A DNA stretch of 40,684 bases from Chromatiales bacterium (GTDB lineage Bacteria; Pseudomonadota; Gammaproteobacteria; Steroidobacterales; GCA-2729495), in NCBI GenBank assembly GCA_002729495.1, contig PBYE01000002.1:1-40684 (forward strand), given 5' to 3'. Below, one piece after another: positions 28,190 through 37,121 of this stretch. The first letter of the stretch is position 1. Every line of letters begins with the position of its first letter. The position numbers and the translations under genes were made by a program. Below the pieces are notes generated by a model. It ran no database searches. It saw nothing but the letters and a program-made list of their open reading frames with translations, and had not been told where the DNA came from.

Positions 28190-29647
28190 ATGACAGGTTC
28201 TGCTACAGACAACCCTATAGAGCTTGCACGGAATTTTTTACTTGCACCGACCGGTCTGGAGGATCGTCACCTGGACGATGCCCTGGGCAAAATGCTGACC
28301 GGCGGCGTCGATTCCGCGGACATCTATTTCCAGTTTGTGCGCAACGAAGCGTGGTCACTCGAAGACGGCAGGGTCAAGGAGGGCAGCCACAGTATTGATC
28401 AGGGGGTGGGTGTCCGGGCTATGGCCGGAGACAAAACCGGGTTTGCCTATTCCGACGAACTGGTTGTTCCGGCCCTGATGTCGGCGGCTGAAGCCGCGAG
28501 TGCGATAGCACGCCAGGGACAGGCCGGGGCCGTGCAGTCATGGCAGGCCCGGTCCGGACACCAGCTGTACCCGGCGATAGACCCACTCACTACAATCAGC
28601 GACGAGGCCAAGGTTGAATTGCTCCAGGTAGTTGATCGTGAAACCCGGGCCATCGACCCGCGGGTAAAACAGGTGATGGTTAGCTTGGCAGCGGCGCATG
28701 AAGTGGTCCTGGTATGTGCGAGTGACGGCGTCCTCGCAGCAGACATTCGTCCGCTGATCAGGTGCAACGTTTCCGTGATTGTCGAGTCCGGAGAGCGGCG
28801 CGAACAGGGTTTTAGTGGCGGTGGCGGCCGCTACAGCTACAAGTACTTTCTGGAAGAAGGGCGCGCGCAGGAATACGGTCGGGAAGCGGTCCGCCAGGCG
28901 CTGGTGAACCTGGAAGCCGACGCTGCCCCGGCAGGCGAAATGCCGGTTGTTCTGGGTCCGGGCTGGCCGGGCGTACTGTTACACGAGGCCATAGGGCATG
29001 GCCTCGAAGGTGATTTTAATCGTAAGGGTACGTCGGCTTTCGCCGGGCGCATCGGCGAAAAAGTGGCGACCGAATTTTGCACGGTTGTCGATGACGGCAC
29101 GATGGAAGGGAGACGCGGTTCGCTCAACATCGACGATGAAGGTACGCCGACAGCACAGACAATACTGATCGAGAAAGGACGGCTGACCGGCTACATGCAG
29201 GACAAGCTCAACGCGCGGCTGATGGGTATGGAGGCTACCGGTAACGGGCGCCGCCAGTCATTTGCACATCTTCCCTTACCGCGCATGACGAACACTTACA
29301 TGTTGCCCGGACCCCATGATCCCGATGAAATTATTGCCTCGGTTGATAAAGGGATTTATGCGCGCAACTTTGCCGGGGGACAGGTGGATATCACGTCGGG
29401 TAAATTCGTGTTTTCGACCAGTGAGACCTACCTGATCGAAAACGGCCGTATCGGCAAGCCACTGAAAGATGCGACCTTGATCGGTGACGGCCCATCGGTT
29501 CTGACCGAGGTATCAATGGTCGGCAACGATCTTGCACTGGATGCCGGTATCGGTGTTTGTGGCAAGGAAGGCCAGTCGGTGCCGGTCGGTGTCGGCCAGC
29601 CGACTTTGCGTGTCGACCGGCTTACCGTCGGTGGTGTTGCAGGCTAA
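28190..29647 (+). CDS. tldD: Metalloprotease TldD
   Basis: TldD is the catalytic half of the TldD/PmbA(TldE) heterodimeric metalloprotease, which degrades unfolded peptides and processes microcin B17 and the CcdA antitoxin. The zinc motif HEAIGH starts at residue 265, followed by [12 protein letters not shown]. The 485-residue length is typical (E. coli 481). GGAG precedes the ATG. The partner pmbA is 0.9 kb downstream, past a small gene and purE on the other strand. Confidence 0.97.
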   Translation: MTGSATDNPIELARNFLLAPTGLEDRHLDDALGKMLTGGVDSADIYFQFVRNEAWSLEDGRVKEGSHSIDQGVGVRAMAGDKTGFAYSDELVVPALMSAAEAASAIARQGQAGAVQSWQARSGHQLYPAIDPLTTISDEAKVELLQVVDRETRAIDPRVKQVMVSLAAAHEVVLVCASDGVLAADIRPLIRCNVSVIVESGERREQGFSGGGGRYSYKYFLEEGRAQEYGREAVRQALVNLEADAAPAGEMPVVLGPGWPGVLLHEAIGHGLEGDFNRKGTSAFAGRIGEKVATEFCTVVDDGTMEGRRGSLNIDDEGTPTAQTILIEKGRLTGYMQDKLNARLMGMEATGNGRRQSFAHLPLPRMTNTYMLPGPHDPDEIIASVDKGIYARNFAGGQVDITSGKFVFSTSETYLIENGRIGKPLKDATLIGDGPSVLTEVSMVGNDLALDAGIGVCGKEGQSVPVGVGQPTLRVDRLTVGGVAG

Positions 29648-29731
29648 GAGCGCAATCACCGTTCCTTTTCACTTTTTTTGCCGGCCGGGCACTTGACCCG
29701 AAGGGTAGGGTGATGGGATAAACAACCCGAT

Positions 29732-29950
29732 ATGCGTATCTGGATTTCCAAGCCCTTCTACGAAACGTTGCCTTATCTTTATGCTGCGTCCGGGCTTGCC
29801 ATGTTGCTTGCGTCGCTTTACCTGAATTTCTGGTATTGGCCAACCATATGCCTGGTCGGTGGTTTCGTCTGCCTGATATTCGGGTTATTTGTTTTCTTTA
29901 AGCGCCGTGATTTTCGTCACGACCGGGCTGGCTTACCGAAAGACGACTAA
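29732..29950 (+). CDS. Small two-helix membrane protein, unknown function
   Basis: The 72-residue product starts MRIWISKPFYETLPYLY and has two hydrophobic segments, about 13-31 and 36-55, ending in a charged tail (KRRDFRHDRAGLPKDD). I recognise no function; short proteins of this shape are common in Gammaproteobacteria. It is 84 bp after tldD and 9 bp from the convergent purE stop. No strong Shine-Dalgarno is visible. Composition and start are consistent with a real gene, but support is modest. Confidence 0.6.
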   Translation: MRIWISKPFYETLPYLYAASGLAMLLASLYLNFWYWPTICLVGGFVCLIFGLFVFFKRRDFRHDRAGLPKDD

Positions 29951-29959
29951 TTTTTCCTA

Positions 29960-30451
29960 TCAGGACTTATCAGGCGGCGGCATGTCCGCAATTTTCTGCG
30001 TCTGGGCGGCCCTGAAATCATCCAGTGCCGCGCGAACCTTGTCATCGCTCAGGGCCAGGATGGCAGCAGCCAGTAGCGCTGCATTGATGGCCCCCGGTTT
30101 GCCTATGGCAAGCGTTCCTACCGGTATACCGGGCGGCATCTGCACTATAGCGTGCAGCGCATCCTGACCTTTCAGCGCGCCCGCTTCGAGGGGGACCCCC
30201 AGGACCGGTAACGGGGTATGGGCAGCCGCTACGCCGGGCAATGCGGCAGCAAGGCCCGCACCGCACACGAGCACCTTGATACCGCGATCACGCGCGCTTT
30301 CACAGTATTCAGTCAGGAGTTTTGGCGCCCTGTGGGCAGATATCACCCGGTTTTCGCTACTTATTCCTAGTTTGTCGAGCGTTGCCGAAACCTGGGACAT
30401 GACTTCCCAGTCCGACTTTGAGCCCATGATGATGCCAACCTGTGCGTCCAT
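29960..30451 (-). CDS. purE: N5-carboxyaminoimidazole ribonucleotide mutase (PurE)
   Basis: PurE interconverts N5-CAIR and CAIR in purine synthesis. The 163-residue protein has the class I signatures MGSKSDWE at 9-16 and SAHR at 38-41 with the catalytic His40, and the core VQMPPGIPVGTLAIG. One change is notable: the loop normally GGAAHLPG reads GLAAALPG, so the second conserved His is Ala70. No purK is adjacent. It sits between tldD and pmbA on the opposite strand. The start codon is ATG at 30451; a promoter very close upstream could make the transcript almost leaderless. Confidence 0.93.
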   Translation of the reverse strand: MDAQVGIIMGSKSDWEVMSQVSATLDKLGISSENRVISAHRAPKLLTEYCESARDRGIKVLVCGAGLAAALPGVAAAHTPLPVLGVPLEAGALKGQDALHAIVQMPPGIPVGTLAIGKPGAINAALLAAAILALSDDKVRAALDDFRAAQTQKIADMPPPDKS

Positions 30452-30457
30452 CCACGT

Positions 30458-30485
30458 ATTTTATAGCTAAGTGCATCGATGTAAA
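30458..30485 (-). promoter_or_regulatory. Predicted sigma-70 promoter for purE
   Basis: Read on the minus strand, TTTACA (30485-30480) and TAAAAT (30463-30458) are separated by 16 bp. The +1 would fall within a base or two of the purE ATG at 30451, so the mRNA would be nearly leaderless if this is the main promoter. Confidence 0.35.
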
Positions 30486-30526
30486 GATCGTTTAGAATTC
30501 GCCGATTCCATAGCGACGAGAGAACA

Positions 30527-31867
30527 ATGGCGGCAACCGAAACAGAACAAAGCCTGGCAAGGCTGAAAAGCAGCATAGGCTCCGCTTTGGAGCAGGCTCA
30601 TGATGCGGGCGCCAGCCAGGCAGAGGCCAGCGCAAGTGCGGGTTCAGGATTGTCGGTAACCGTCCGCAAACAGGCGGTTGAAACACTTGAATATCATCGC
30701 GACCAGGGACTCTCGGTAACGGTTTACTTTGGCACGCGTAAGGGCAGCGCCAGCACCACCGATCTGCGCACCGAATCTTTGCACGAAACAGTTGCGAAGG
30801 CCTGCTCCCTGGCACGCTACGGCGCCGAGGATGATGCATCCGGCCTGGCGGATGCCGAGCGAATGGCAACCGAGTTTCCGGAACTTGATCTCTACCATTC
30901 GTGGTCGCTGGATGCCGACCAGGCGATCGAACTGGCCACCGAATGTGAGGCTGCCGCGCTGGGGTCCGACAAACGCATCAGTAATTCCGAAGGCGCAACT
31001 GTCAATAGTCACGAAGGTGGCCGTGCCTACGGTAACAGCCACGGATTCCTCGCTGCGTATCCCGACAGCCAGCACAGCCTGTCGTGCGCGGTGATCGCGG
31101 CGGAAGGGTCAGACATGCAGCGCGACTACGAATTTACTGTCGCACGTGATCCGGCGGACCTGGTCGGTGGAGAAGTCATTGGCCGGGAAGCTGCGGAGAA
31201 AACAGTCAAGCGCCTCGGCGCCGTGAAACTCGATACGCGAGTAACACCGGTAATTTATCCCGCGCAGTTAGCCCGGGGGTTGTTCGGCCACGCCATTGGT
31301 GCGCTGCGTGGTGCCTCGTTGTACAGACGGGCCAGTTTTCTGCTCGACAGCCTGGGGCAGGTGGTTTTCGCACCACATGTATCTGTGACTGAGCGGCCGC
31401 ACATTCCAAAAGCGCTGGGAAGTGCAGCATTTGATGACGAGGGTGTCGCAACCCGTGACCGCACACTTGTCGAGTCCGGGGTATTAAAAGGTTATGTACT
31501 TGCCAGTTACTACGCGCGCAAGCTCGGGATGCAGTCAACTGCCAATGCGGGTGGTGTGCACAATCTCGTCGTAAGCAATACGGGCGCGACCTATGCCGAT
31601 CTTGTGCAGGAAATGGGCACAGGTTTCATCGTGACCGAATTGATGGGGCAGGGGGTAAACACGGTTACCGGCGATTATTCCCGTGGCGCAACCGGGTTCT
31701 GGGTAGAGGACGGCGAGATTGTCCAACCGGTTCACGAGGTCACGATTGCCGGCAACCTCCGCGACATGTACAAGGGCATGCTGGCAATTGCCACGGATAC
31801 GGATTTCCGGGGCGGTATACATACCGGCTCTGTACTTTTAGACAATGTAACCATTGCCGGTAACTGA
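30527..31867 (+). CDS. pmbA: Metalloprotease subunit PmbA/TldE
   Basis: PmbA (TldE) is the non-catalytic partner of TldD. The 446-residue protein has the family blocks RKQAVETLEYHRDQGLSV, the ISNSEGATVN region and the C-terminal TNTVTGDYSRGA-like motif (seen as VNTVTGDYSRGATGFWVE). It lacks HExxH, as expected for this subunit. It is divergent from purE with a 75-bp spacer. Its stop is 11 bp from that of convergent yihY. Confidence 0.96.
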   Translation: MAATETEQSLARLKSSIGSALEQAHDAGASQAEASASAGSGLSVTVRKQAVETLEYHRDQGLSVTVYFGTRKGSASTTDLRTESLHETVAKACSLARYGAEDDASGLADAERMATEFPELDLYHSWSLDADQAIELATECEAAALGSDKRISNSEGATVNSHEGGRAYGNSHGFLAAYPDSQHSLSCAVIAAEGSDMQRDYEFTVARDPADLVGGEVIGREAAEKTVKRLGAVKLDTRVTPVIYPAQLARGLFGHAIGALRGASLYRRASFLLDSLGQVVFAPHVSVTERPHIPKALGSAAFDDEGVATRDRTLVESGVLKGYVLASYYARKLGMQSTANAGGVHNLVVSNTGATYADLVQEMGTGFIVTELMGQGVNTVTGDYSRGATGFWVEDGEIVQPVHEVTIAGNLRDMYKGMLAIATDTDFRGGIHTGSVLLDNVTIAGN

Positions 31868-31878
31868 CTGTCACCGGT

Positions 31879-33201
31879 TCAGGCTGTGCTGGCAGCGTCC
31901 TCATCAAGCAGATCATAGAGGCTCGTGTTATCCAGCGTCGGCCCGACAAGAGATTCCATTTCAGCGAGCACATTGCTGACGTTGGCCGGCCATTTGCCAC
32001 CCCTGAATACATCTTCGGAGTTAACCGTCCGGACGGCCTGGACGATCTCACGGAGCATAATATTGCCCGGGTCGCGTGCGGGTATCAGTTGACCACGCCT
32101 GCCGATTTCCAGTAACCCGGCAACCACAAGCCGTTTCCTGACGAGCCCGACAAGCATGCCAGGAATGTGGAGGCGTCCGCCTATAGCATTGGTTGTCAGG
32201 GGGTTGCCGCCTTTTCTAAACGATTCCGCGACCAGTAACATTATGCTGAGTGCGATCTCTTCACGCATCTGGTTGCCAATATTGAGTTGGCGGTATCCCG
32301 TCCGCAGGTATTCCGGGTTCTGGCAATAGAAAGAGGTCTGTGCACCGATCAGCAGTATCAGCCAGGATATATACAGCCACATCAGGGCAATGATTACGAT
32401 CGCGAATGAAGCGTAAATGGTTACGTTCCGCGTCGACGTAACAACAAAAGTTGCGAACAACATCCCGCAGGCGGCCCAGAGCATTCCCCCCGTCAGTCCG
32501 CCGACCAGGGCCGCGGTAACCCGCACGCGGGTATTCGGGATAAACCAGTAGAGCAGGCTGAACATCAGGCTCACCAGCAGATAGGGCATCATCTTGCCAA
32601 TCATTACCGCGGTGGCGCCGAAGGGGCCTATCTGCAGTAAGCGATCGACCAGCGCATTGCTGCCTATCGTTGCTATAAGGCCCACAGCGGTCACCATGAG
32701 CAGCGGACCGACCAGCACGACACTCAGGTACTCGCCGAATCGTTGCACGAAGCTTCGTGCCGCATCGACACGCCAGACGTGATTCAGGCTGTCCTCGATC
32801 TTTTTTATCATCGACACGGTGGTGTAGATAAGCAGGATCAGTCCAACTCCCGCCAGCAATCCGCCCTGTACGTTGTCGACAAAACTGATGAGCTGATCAG
32901 TCAGTTCTATACCTTTTTCGCCCAGTGGTGCGAGCAGACTGCGCAGCGCGGGTTCGATCCTGGTGCGGTGGATGCCGAAACCCTTCAGCGCAGAAAAGCT
33001 CAGGGCAAGCAGCGGGACGATGGACAATATAGTGATGTAGACCAGTCCCATCGCACGCAGCGTTAGTGTGGTCGTAACAACGTCACGAACAATAGCGTAG
33101 ATAAATCGTACGAATCGAATCAGGATCTGCAGGCTCGGGTGCAGTGACTTGATCCCACGATGCCAGAGCAGCGCTTCAAGCTTTAGCAGGAGTTCGTCCA
33201 A
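31879..33201 (-). CDS. yihY: YihY/BrkB-family inner membrane protein
   Basis: This is a polytopic YihY/virulence-factor BrkB family protein, once misnamed RNase BN. The 440-residue product has about six membrane segments between residues 50 and 295, the family motif LNHVWRV, and a C-terminal cytoplasmic extension of about 140 residues resembling a winged helix (NAIGGRLHIPGMLVGLVRKRL). The start is TTG, chosen because GGAGAGG lies exactly five bases upstream and no ATG or GTG occurs in the upstream frame. It is downstream of purC on the same strand (94-bp gap). The molecular function of the family is unsettled. Confidence 0.9.
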   Translation of the reverse strand: MDELLLKLEALLWHRGIKSLHPSLQILIRFVRFIYAIVRDVVTTTLTLRAMGLVYITILSIVPLLALSFSALKGFGIHRTRIEPALRSLLAPLGEKGIELTDQLISFVDNVQGGLLAGVGLILLIYTTVSMIKKIEDSLNHVWRVDAARSFVQRFGEYLSVVLVGPLLMVTAVGLIATIGSNALVDRLLQIGPFGATAVMIGKMMPYLLVSLMFSLLYWFIPNTRVRVTAALVGGLTGGMLWAACGMLFATFVVTSTRNVTIYASFAIVIIALMWLYISWLILLIGAQTSFYCQNPEYLRTGYRQLNIGNQMREEIALSIMLLVAESFRKGGNPLTTNAIGGRLHIPGMLVGLVRKRLVVAGLLEIGRRGQLIPARDPGNIMLREIVQAVRTVNSEDVFRGGKWPANVSNVLAEMESLVGPTLDNTSLYDLLDEDAASTA

Positions 33202-33295
33202 GCAAACCTCTCCGGTGTCATCGTATAGCGGTGCAGCATTAGTGTACCTTAGCTGCCCGCGACATCCGGGGGTTCAATGCCCCGCCCCGATACGC

Positions 33296-34180
33296 TCAGG
33301 CTGTCAGCTGATCCAGGGCCTGCTGATATTTTTCCGCGGTACGGATAATAATTTCCTGTGGCAGTTCAGGTCCGGGCGCTGTTTTGTTCCAGTTGAGCGT
33401 CTCAAGATGGTCGCGCACAAACTGCTTATCGAAACTGGGCGGACTGATTCCTGTTGCATATTGATCGGCCGGCCAGAAGCGCGATGAATCAGGCGTAAGC
33501 ACCTCGTCAATCAGGTAAAGCTCTCCCGCTTCATCCAGGCCAAACTCGAATTTCGTGTCGGCAATAATAATACCGCGCTCGCGGGCATATTCCGCACCGT
33601 TCAGATAGATCTGAACAGACAGGTCTCGCACGCGTTCGGCGAGCTCGGTGCCGATCATGTCGCACATGCGACCGAAGTCGATGTTTTCGTCATGTTCGCC
33701 GACGTCTGCCTTGGTAGCAGGCGTGAATATGGGTTCGGGTAACTGTGCTGCCATTTCCAGGTTGGGTGGCAATTCGATACCGCAGACAGAACCGGTCTCT
33801 TGATAGTCCTTCCAGCCGGAGCCGATCAGGTAACCGCGTACAACTGCTTCCACCGGTAAAGGTTTCAGCCTTTTCACCACGACCGCTCGATCGCCCAGTT
33901 CGGCGCGTTCGGTTTCATCTGTTACGACATCTGCAAGACCGAGGTCGCTCAGGTGATTGGGCACGATACCCGCAGTGCGTTCAAACCAGAAATTAGATAG
34001 CTTCGTTAGCACCGCACCCTTGCCCGGAATAGGGTTAGGGAGTACTACGTCGAATGCAGACAAGCGATCGCTGGTGACGATCAGCAGATGATCGTCATCG
34101 ACAGAATAGATATCGCGTACTTTCCCCTGGTTGATGCGCTCCAGGCCTGACAGCTTCGATTCGTAAAGTGTGTTATTCAT
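33296..34180 (-). CDS. purC: SAICAR synthetase
   Basis: PurC joins CAIR, the PurE product, with aspartate using ATP. The 294-residue protein is the longer form of the family (like yeast Ade1), with [44 protein letters not shown] and the [15 protein letters not shown] block. The ATG at 34180 is used; an in-frame start eight codons upstream is less likely. Having purE and purC within 4 kb but not adjacent may be a remnant of closer clustering. Confidence 0.96.
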   Translation of the reverse strand: MNNTLYESKLSGLERINQGKVRDIYSVDDDHLLIVTSDRLSAFDVVLPNPIPGKGAVLTKLSNFWFERTAGIVPNHLSDLGLADVVTDETERAELGDRAVVVKRLKPLPVEAVVRGYLIGSGWKDYQETGSVCGIELPPNLEMAAQLPEPIFTPATKADVGEHDENIDFGRMCDMIGTELAERVRDLSVQIYLNGAEYARERGIIIADTKFEFGLDEAGELYLIDEVLTPDSSRFWPADQYATGISPPSFDKQFVRDHLETLNWNKTAPGPELPQEIIIRTAEKYQQALDQLTA

Positions 34181-34315
34181 AGCCCTGCTTTGCCCTGGTG
34201 GCAATATTTTTTGTTAGTGCATGATCCGCCAGCTGAACCGGCATCCGCGAAACGGCATATTTTAGCCCCGTATCGGCGGCCGGCACAGCACCGAGGCGCA
34301 GAAAAGTGATAATTA

Positions 34316-35143
34316 ATGGTTGGTGGTAACTGGATAGGCAAAGTAGTCGGGGGCGTACTCGGGTTCCTGCTATCCAAGGGCAGTTTATTCGGGGCTGTGG
34401 CAGGCATTTTTATTGGCCACCAGTTCGACCGGGGTTTGTCAGGCGGCTTGAGTCGCGGTAGCCGTGGTTTTGGCGGGTTCTCCTCAGTATCGGCTGCCGA
34501 GCGCCAGAAGGTGTTCTTCGAAAGCCTGTTCCTGGCGATGGGGTGCCTCGCCAAGGCTGACGGGCGGGTATCCGAAGAGGAAATCCGGATTGCGCGCAGC
34601 ATCATGCACCAGTGGCAGTTGCGGCCGGAGGAAGTCCGGGCAGCGATCGAACTGTTCAGCCGTGGCAAGCAACCGGGTTTCCCGCTGGACACGCAGATGC
34701 AACGTCTTGCCGGTGCCTGCCAGGGTCAGCCGGAACTGCTGCGGACATTTCTCGAAATCCTCATGGAAATTCCGCTTGGCAAGGGCCATATTGATTCGGC
34801 CGAACGTGATGTGCTCTGGCGTATCGCCGGCAACTTAAGTGTAAGCCGTGTGGAAATGGCCCAGCTCGAGGCGCTGTTGCGCGCCCAGCGGAGTTTCGGC
34901 CAGCATGCGACAGCAGCGAGCGAGGCTGCAGCACTCGAACAGGCGTACAAGGCGCTGGACATAGAACCCGGCGCCACAGACAAGGAAGTAAAGACAGCCT
35001 ACCGCCGGCTCATGAATCAGCACCATCCTGACAAGCTCGTCGCGAAGGGCCTGCCGGACTCGATGCTCGAAGTCGCCAAGGAGAAAACCCGCGAGATCAG
35101 GGCGGCCTACGAGCGTATTCGCGATCATCGTGGTTTTAAATAA
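34316..35143 (+). CDS. djlA: Membrane-anchored J-domain co-chaperone DjlA
   Basis: DjlA is an inner-membrane DnaK co-chaperone. The 275-residue protein has an N-terminal glycine-rich membrane helix (about 6-35, with GxxxG spacing typical of DjlA dimerisation), a TerB-like helical domain (about 60-190) and a C-terminal J domain from about 205 with the HPD motif in NQHHPDKL. The length matches E. coli (271). The Shine-Dalgarno is weak. It is divergent from purC and precedes rpe. Confidence 0.93.
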   Translation: MVGGNWIGKVVGGVLGFLLSKGSLFGAVAGIFIGHQFDRGLSGGLSRGSRGFGGFSSVSAAERQKVFFESLFLAMGCLAKADGRVSEEEIRIARSIMHQWQLRPEEVRAAIELFSRGKQPGFPLDTQMQRLAGACQGQPELLRTFLEILMEIPLGKGHIDSAERDVLWRIAGNLSVSRVEMAQLEALLRAQRSFGQHATAASEAAALEQAYKALDIEPGATDKEVKTAYRRLMNQHHPDKLVAKGLPDSMLEVAKEKTREIRAAYERIRDHRGFK

Positions 35144-35252
35144 GGCCGTCTTTCCGGCGGCGCGCCGAAGCGGCGTCGGACGCGCATCAGCCTCATGTAG
35201 CATCGTATGGGTCAGGGTCCGTCACAGCATACTTTAGGCAAGTCGGGTATAG

Positions 35253-35277
35253 TCCGGACCCGTACAAGGGATCCGGA
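35253..35277 (+). promoter_or_regulatory. Hairpin enclosing the rpe Shine-Dalgarno
   Basis: TCCGGACCC at 35253-35261 pairs with GGG at 35268-35270 and TCCGGA at 35272-35277, leaving A35271 bulged and a 6-nt loop GTACAA. The nine pairs end two bases before the rpe ATG. The only good Shine-Dalgarno, AAGGGA at 35266-35271, lies in the loop-to-right-arm region, so folding would hide it. The repeated TCCGGACC could instead be a protein-binding site. Confidence 0.55.
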
Positions 35278-35279
35278 CC

Positions 35280-35963
35280 ATGACGAGTAAGCCTGACTAC
35301 CTTATAGCGCCGTCGATATTGTCGGCCGACTTCGCCCGGCTGGGCGAAGAGGTTAACGCGGTACTGGCTGCCGGGGCCGACGTCGTGCACTTCGACGTCA
35401 TGGACAATCACTACGTGCCTAATCTCACCATCGGGCCACTCGTCTGTGAGGCATTACGCAACCACGGTGTCACCGCACCCATCGATGTGCATCTGATGGT
35501 TCGTCCTGTTGACCGGCTCGTCTCCGATTTTGCTGCAGCCGGGGCGACTTACATCAGCTTTCATCCGGAAGCGAGCGATCACGTGAACAGAACGATCGCA
35601 CTGATCCGCGATGCCGGTTGCAAGCCCGGCCTGGTATTTAACCCGGCCACACCACTGACGCACCTGGACCATTGCCTGGACGACCTGGACCTGGTCCTGA
35701 TTATGTCGGTGAATCCCGGATTCGGCGGGCAGAGCTTCATTACCTCGAGCCTCGACAAGTTACGGGCCGCACGACAACTGATAGATGCGCAGGACCGGGA
35801 CATTCACCTGGAAGTTGATGGTGGAGTCAGGGTCGACAATATCGCAGGGATTGCAGCAGCGGGGGCCGATATGATGGCCGCCGGTTCCGCAATTTTCGGT
35901 AGCGAAGACTACGCTGCGACTATCGCGGCCATGAGAGCCGAACTCTCCAGGGCAGCAGCCTGA
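35280..35963 (+). CDS. rpe: Ribulose-phosphate 3-epimerase
   Basis: Rpe interconverts ribulose-5-P and xylulose-5-P in the pentose phosphate pathway. The 227-residue TIM barrel shows all signature blocks: [33 protein letters not shown] with the metal His and Asp, [19 protein letters not shown] and the catalytic VDGGV. In many proteobacteria rpe precedes gph and trpE; here it ends at a strong terminator. rpiA, which shares the ribulose-5-P pool, lies 4 kb away. Confidence 0.97.
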   Translation: MTSKPDYLIAPSILSADFARLGEEVNAVLAAGADVVHFDVMDNHYVPNLTIGPLVCEALRNHGVTAPIDVHLMVRPVDRLVSDFAAAGATYISFHPEASDHVNRTIALIRDAGCKPGLVFNPATPLTHLDHCLDDLDLVLIMSVNPGFGGQSFITSSLDKLRAARQLIDAQDRDIHLEVDGGVRVDNIAGIAAAGADMMAAGSAIFGSEDYAATIAAMRAELSRAAA

Positions 35964-35983
35964 GTCCAAGTTGTACCCATAAC

Positions 35984-36015
35984 AAAAGCCGCGACGTCTG
36001 CACGTCGCGGCTTTG
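35984..36015. terminator. Bidirectional terminator between rpe and crp
   Basis: AAAGCCGCGACGT at 35985-35997 and its exact complement at 36002-36014 form a 13-bp stem with a CTGC tetraloop. The outer A/T pairs supply T-runs on both strands, so it can end both rpe (+) and the crp-family gene (-). Confidence 0.88.
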
Positions 36016-36042
36016 AACTCCTTCTCCGGATTGCTGGCCCGC

Positions 36043-36714
36043 CTAACTGTTGGCGGATACCGGAACCTGTGTTTTTGGCCGGGCGTTATAAACCACGATG
36101 GTTTTACCGCTGGCTGAGACCAGGCCCTGTTCCTCGAGCACTTTCAGTACGCGACCGGCCATTTCCCGTGAACAACCAACCAGTCGGCTGAGTTCCTGCC
36201 GGCTGACCTTGATCTGCATCCCGTCCGGATGCGTCATTGCATCGGGCTCGTTGCACAGATCCATAATTGCATGTGCCACCCGGCCGGTAACGTCGACAAA
36301 AGCCAGATCGCCCAGTTTACGGTTGGTGCGATCAAGCCTCAGTGCCAGTTGCGTGGCCAGCTCAAACACAAGTCCGGGATTCTCGCTGGCAATTTGTCGG
36401 AAGCGCGGGTAGGTCATCTCGGCTATTTCTGATTCGATCCGAGTCCTTACCCAGGCGCTACGCGCCGGTGCATCGTGGAACAGACCCATCTCACCAAAGA
36501 ACTGACCCTTGTTGAGATAAGCGAGGACCATCTCGTTACCGTCCTCATCCTCGATCATGACTTCTACCGAACCGCTGATGATGTAATAGAGACTGTCGGG
36601 TAAATCCCCGGCATGAATCATCACCACCTTGGCCGGCACAGTTCGCGTGCGACAATATGTCAGAAAGCGATTAATGGCGGGCACGTCGCTAAGTGCCTCT
36701 CCATCGACTGCCAT
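36043..36714 (-). CDS. crp: Cyclic-AMP receptor protein family regulator (Crp/Vfr)
   Basis: This is a global transcription regulator of the Crp/Vfr type. The 223-residue protein has an N-terminal cyclic nucleotide domain with the phosphate-binding cassette GEMGLFHDAPARSAWVR, retaining the Glu and the Arg-Ser pair that hold cAMP in E. coli CRP, and a C-terminal helix-turn-helix SRQELSRLVGCSREMAGR nearly identical to the CRP recognition region. The ATG at 36714 has GAGGAA at good spacing; an in-frame TTG at 36732 overlaps that Shine-Dalgarno and is rejected. Whether it answers to cAMP is inferred from the retained residues. A decayed coq7 lies directly upstream. Confidence 0.92.
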   Translation of the reverse strand: MAVDGEALSDVPAINRFLTYCRTRTVPAKVVMIHAGDLPDSLYYIISGSVEVMIEDEDGNEMVLAYLNKGQFFGEMGLFHDAPARSAWVRTRIESEIAEMTYPRFRQIASENPGLVFELATQLALRLDRTNRKLGDLAFVDVTGRVAHAIMDLCNEPDAMTHPDGMQIKVSRQELSRLVGCSREMAGRVLKVLEEQGLVSASGKTIVVYNARPKTQVPVSANS

Positions 36715-36788
36715 GTGTATTTCCTCACCCAATAACCCAACCCCTTTTTAACCGTTTCAGGTGAGCCGCGCAAGCCGCCGGCCAGCCG

Positions 36789-37088
36789 TCAGAGCCTGAA
36801 GGATATGCCTGTCATAACCCGTGAGGCCGCTTGCATGGCTTTACGGACGGGCAGGGGCAGGTGCATCGTAGCGCAGCCTGACGCGCCCTCGGCGCGGCGA
36901 ACGTCGTCTGCGCACATCTTAGTCAGGATTGTGCGACTGGTACCATCGTTGGCAGGGAGCCGTTCGAGGTGGTCGTCGAGGCGACGAGTAACCTGGCGCC
37001 CGCTCTCCTCGAGAATATTTCGGTGCATCAGATAACGGCTATCATACCGGTCCCGCCACGAACGCCACAGCTGCGCTGACCAGCGCAC
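36789..37088 (-). pseudogene. coq7: Relic of coq7 (demethoxyubiquinone hydroxylase), C-terminal part
   Basis: The frame resembles the last half of Coq7, a membrane-bound di-iron hydroxylase of ubiquinone synthesis: RRLDDHLERLPANDGTSR followed by an ILTKM-like block and a PLPVRKAMQAASRVMT end. Everything N-terminal of this, with the first iron-binding helices, is missing; an in-frame TAG lies at 37107-37109. The iron-ligand positions that remain are changed: Glu before Gln-Val is Gly (SGRQV), and the ExxH of the last helix reads Asp-Val-Arg-Arg. A protein from this frame could not bind the metal. It is a decayed gene, or less likely a short repurposed protein. It fills most of the 407-bp gap between crp and the DUF481 gene. 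Confidence 0.65.
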
Positions 37089-37121
37089 GGAGTTCTTTGG
37101 GCGGCACTAAAGGAGAACGGC

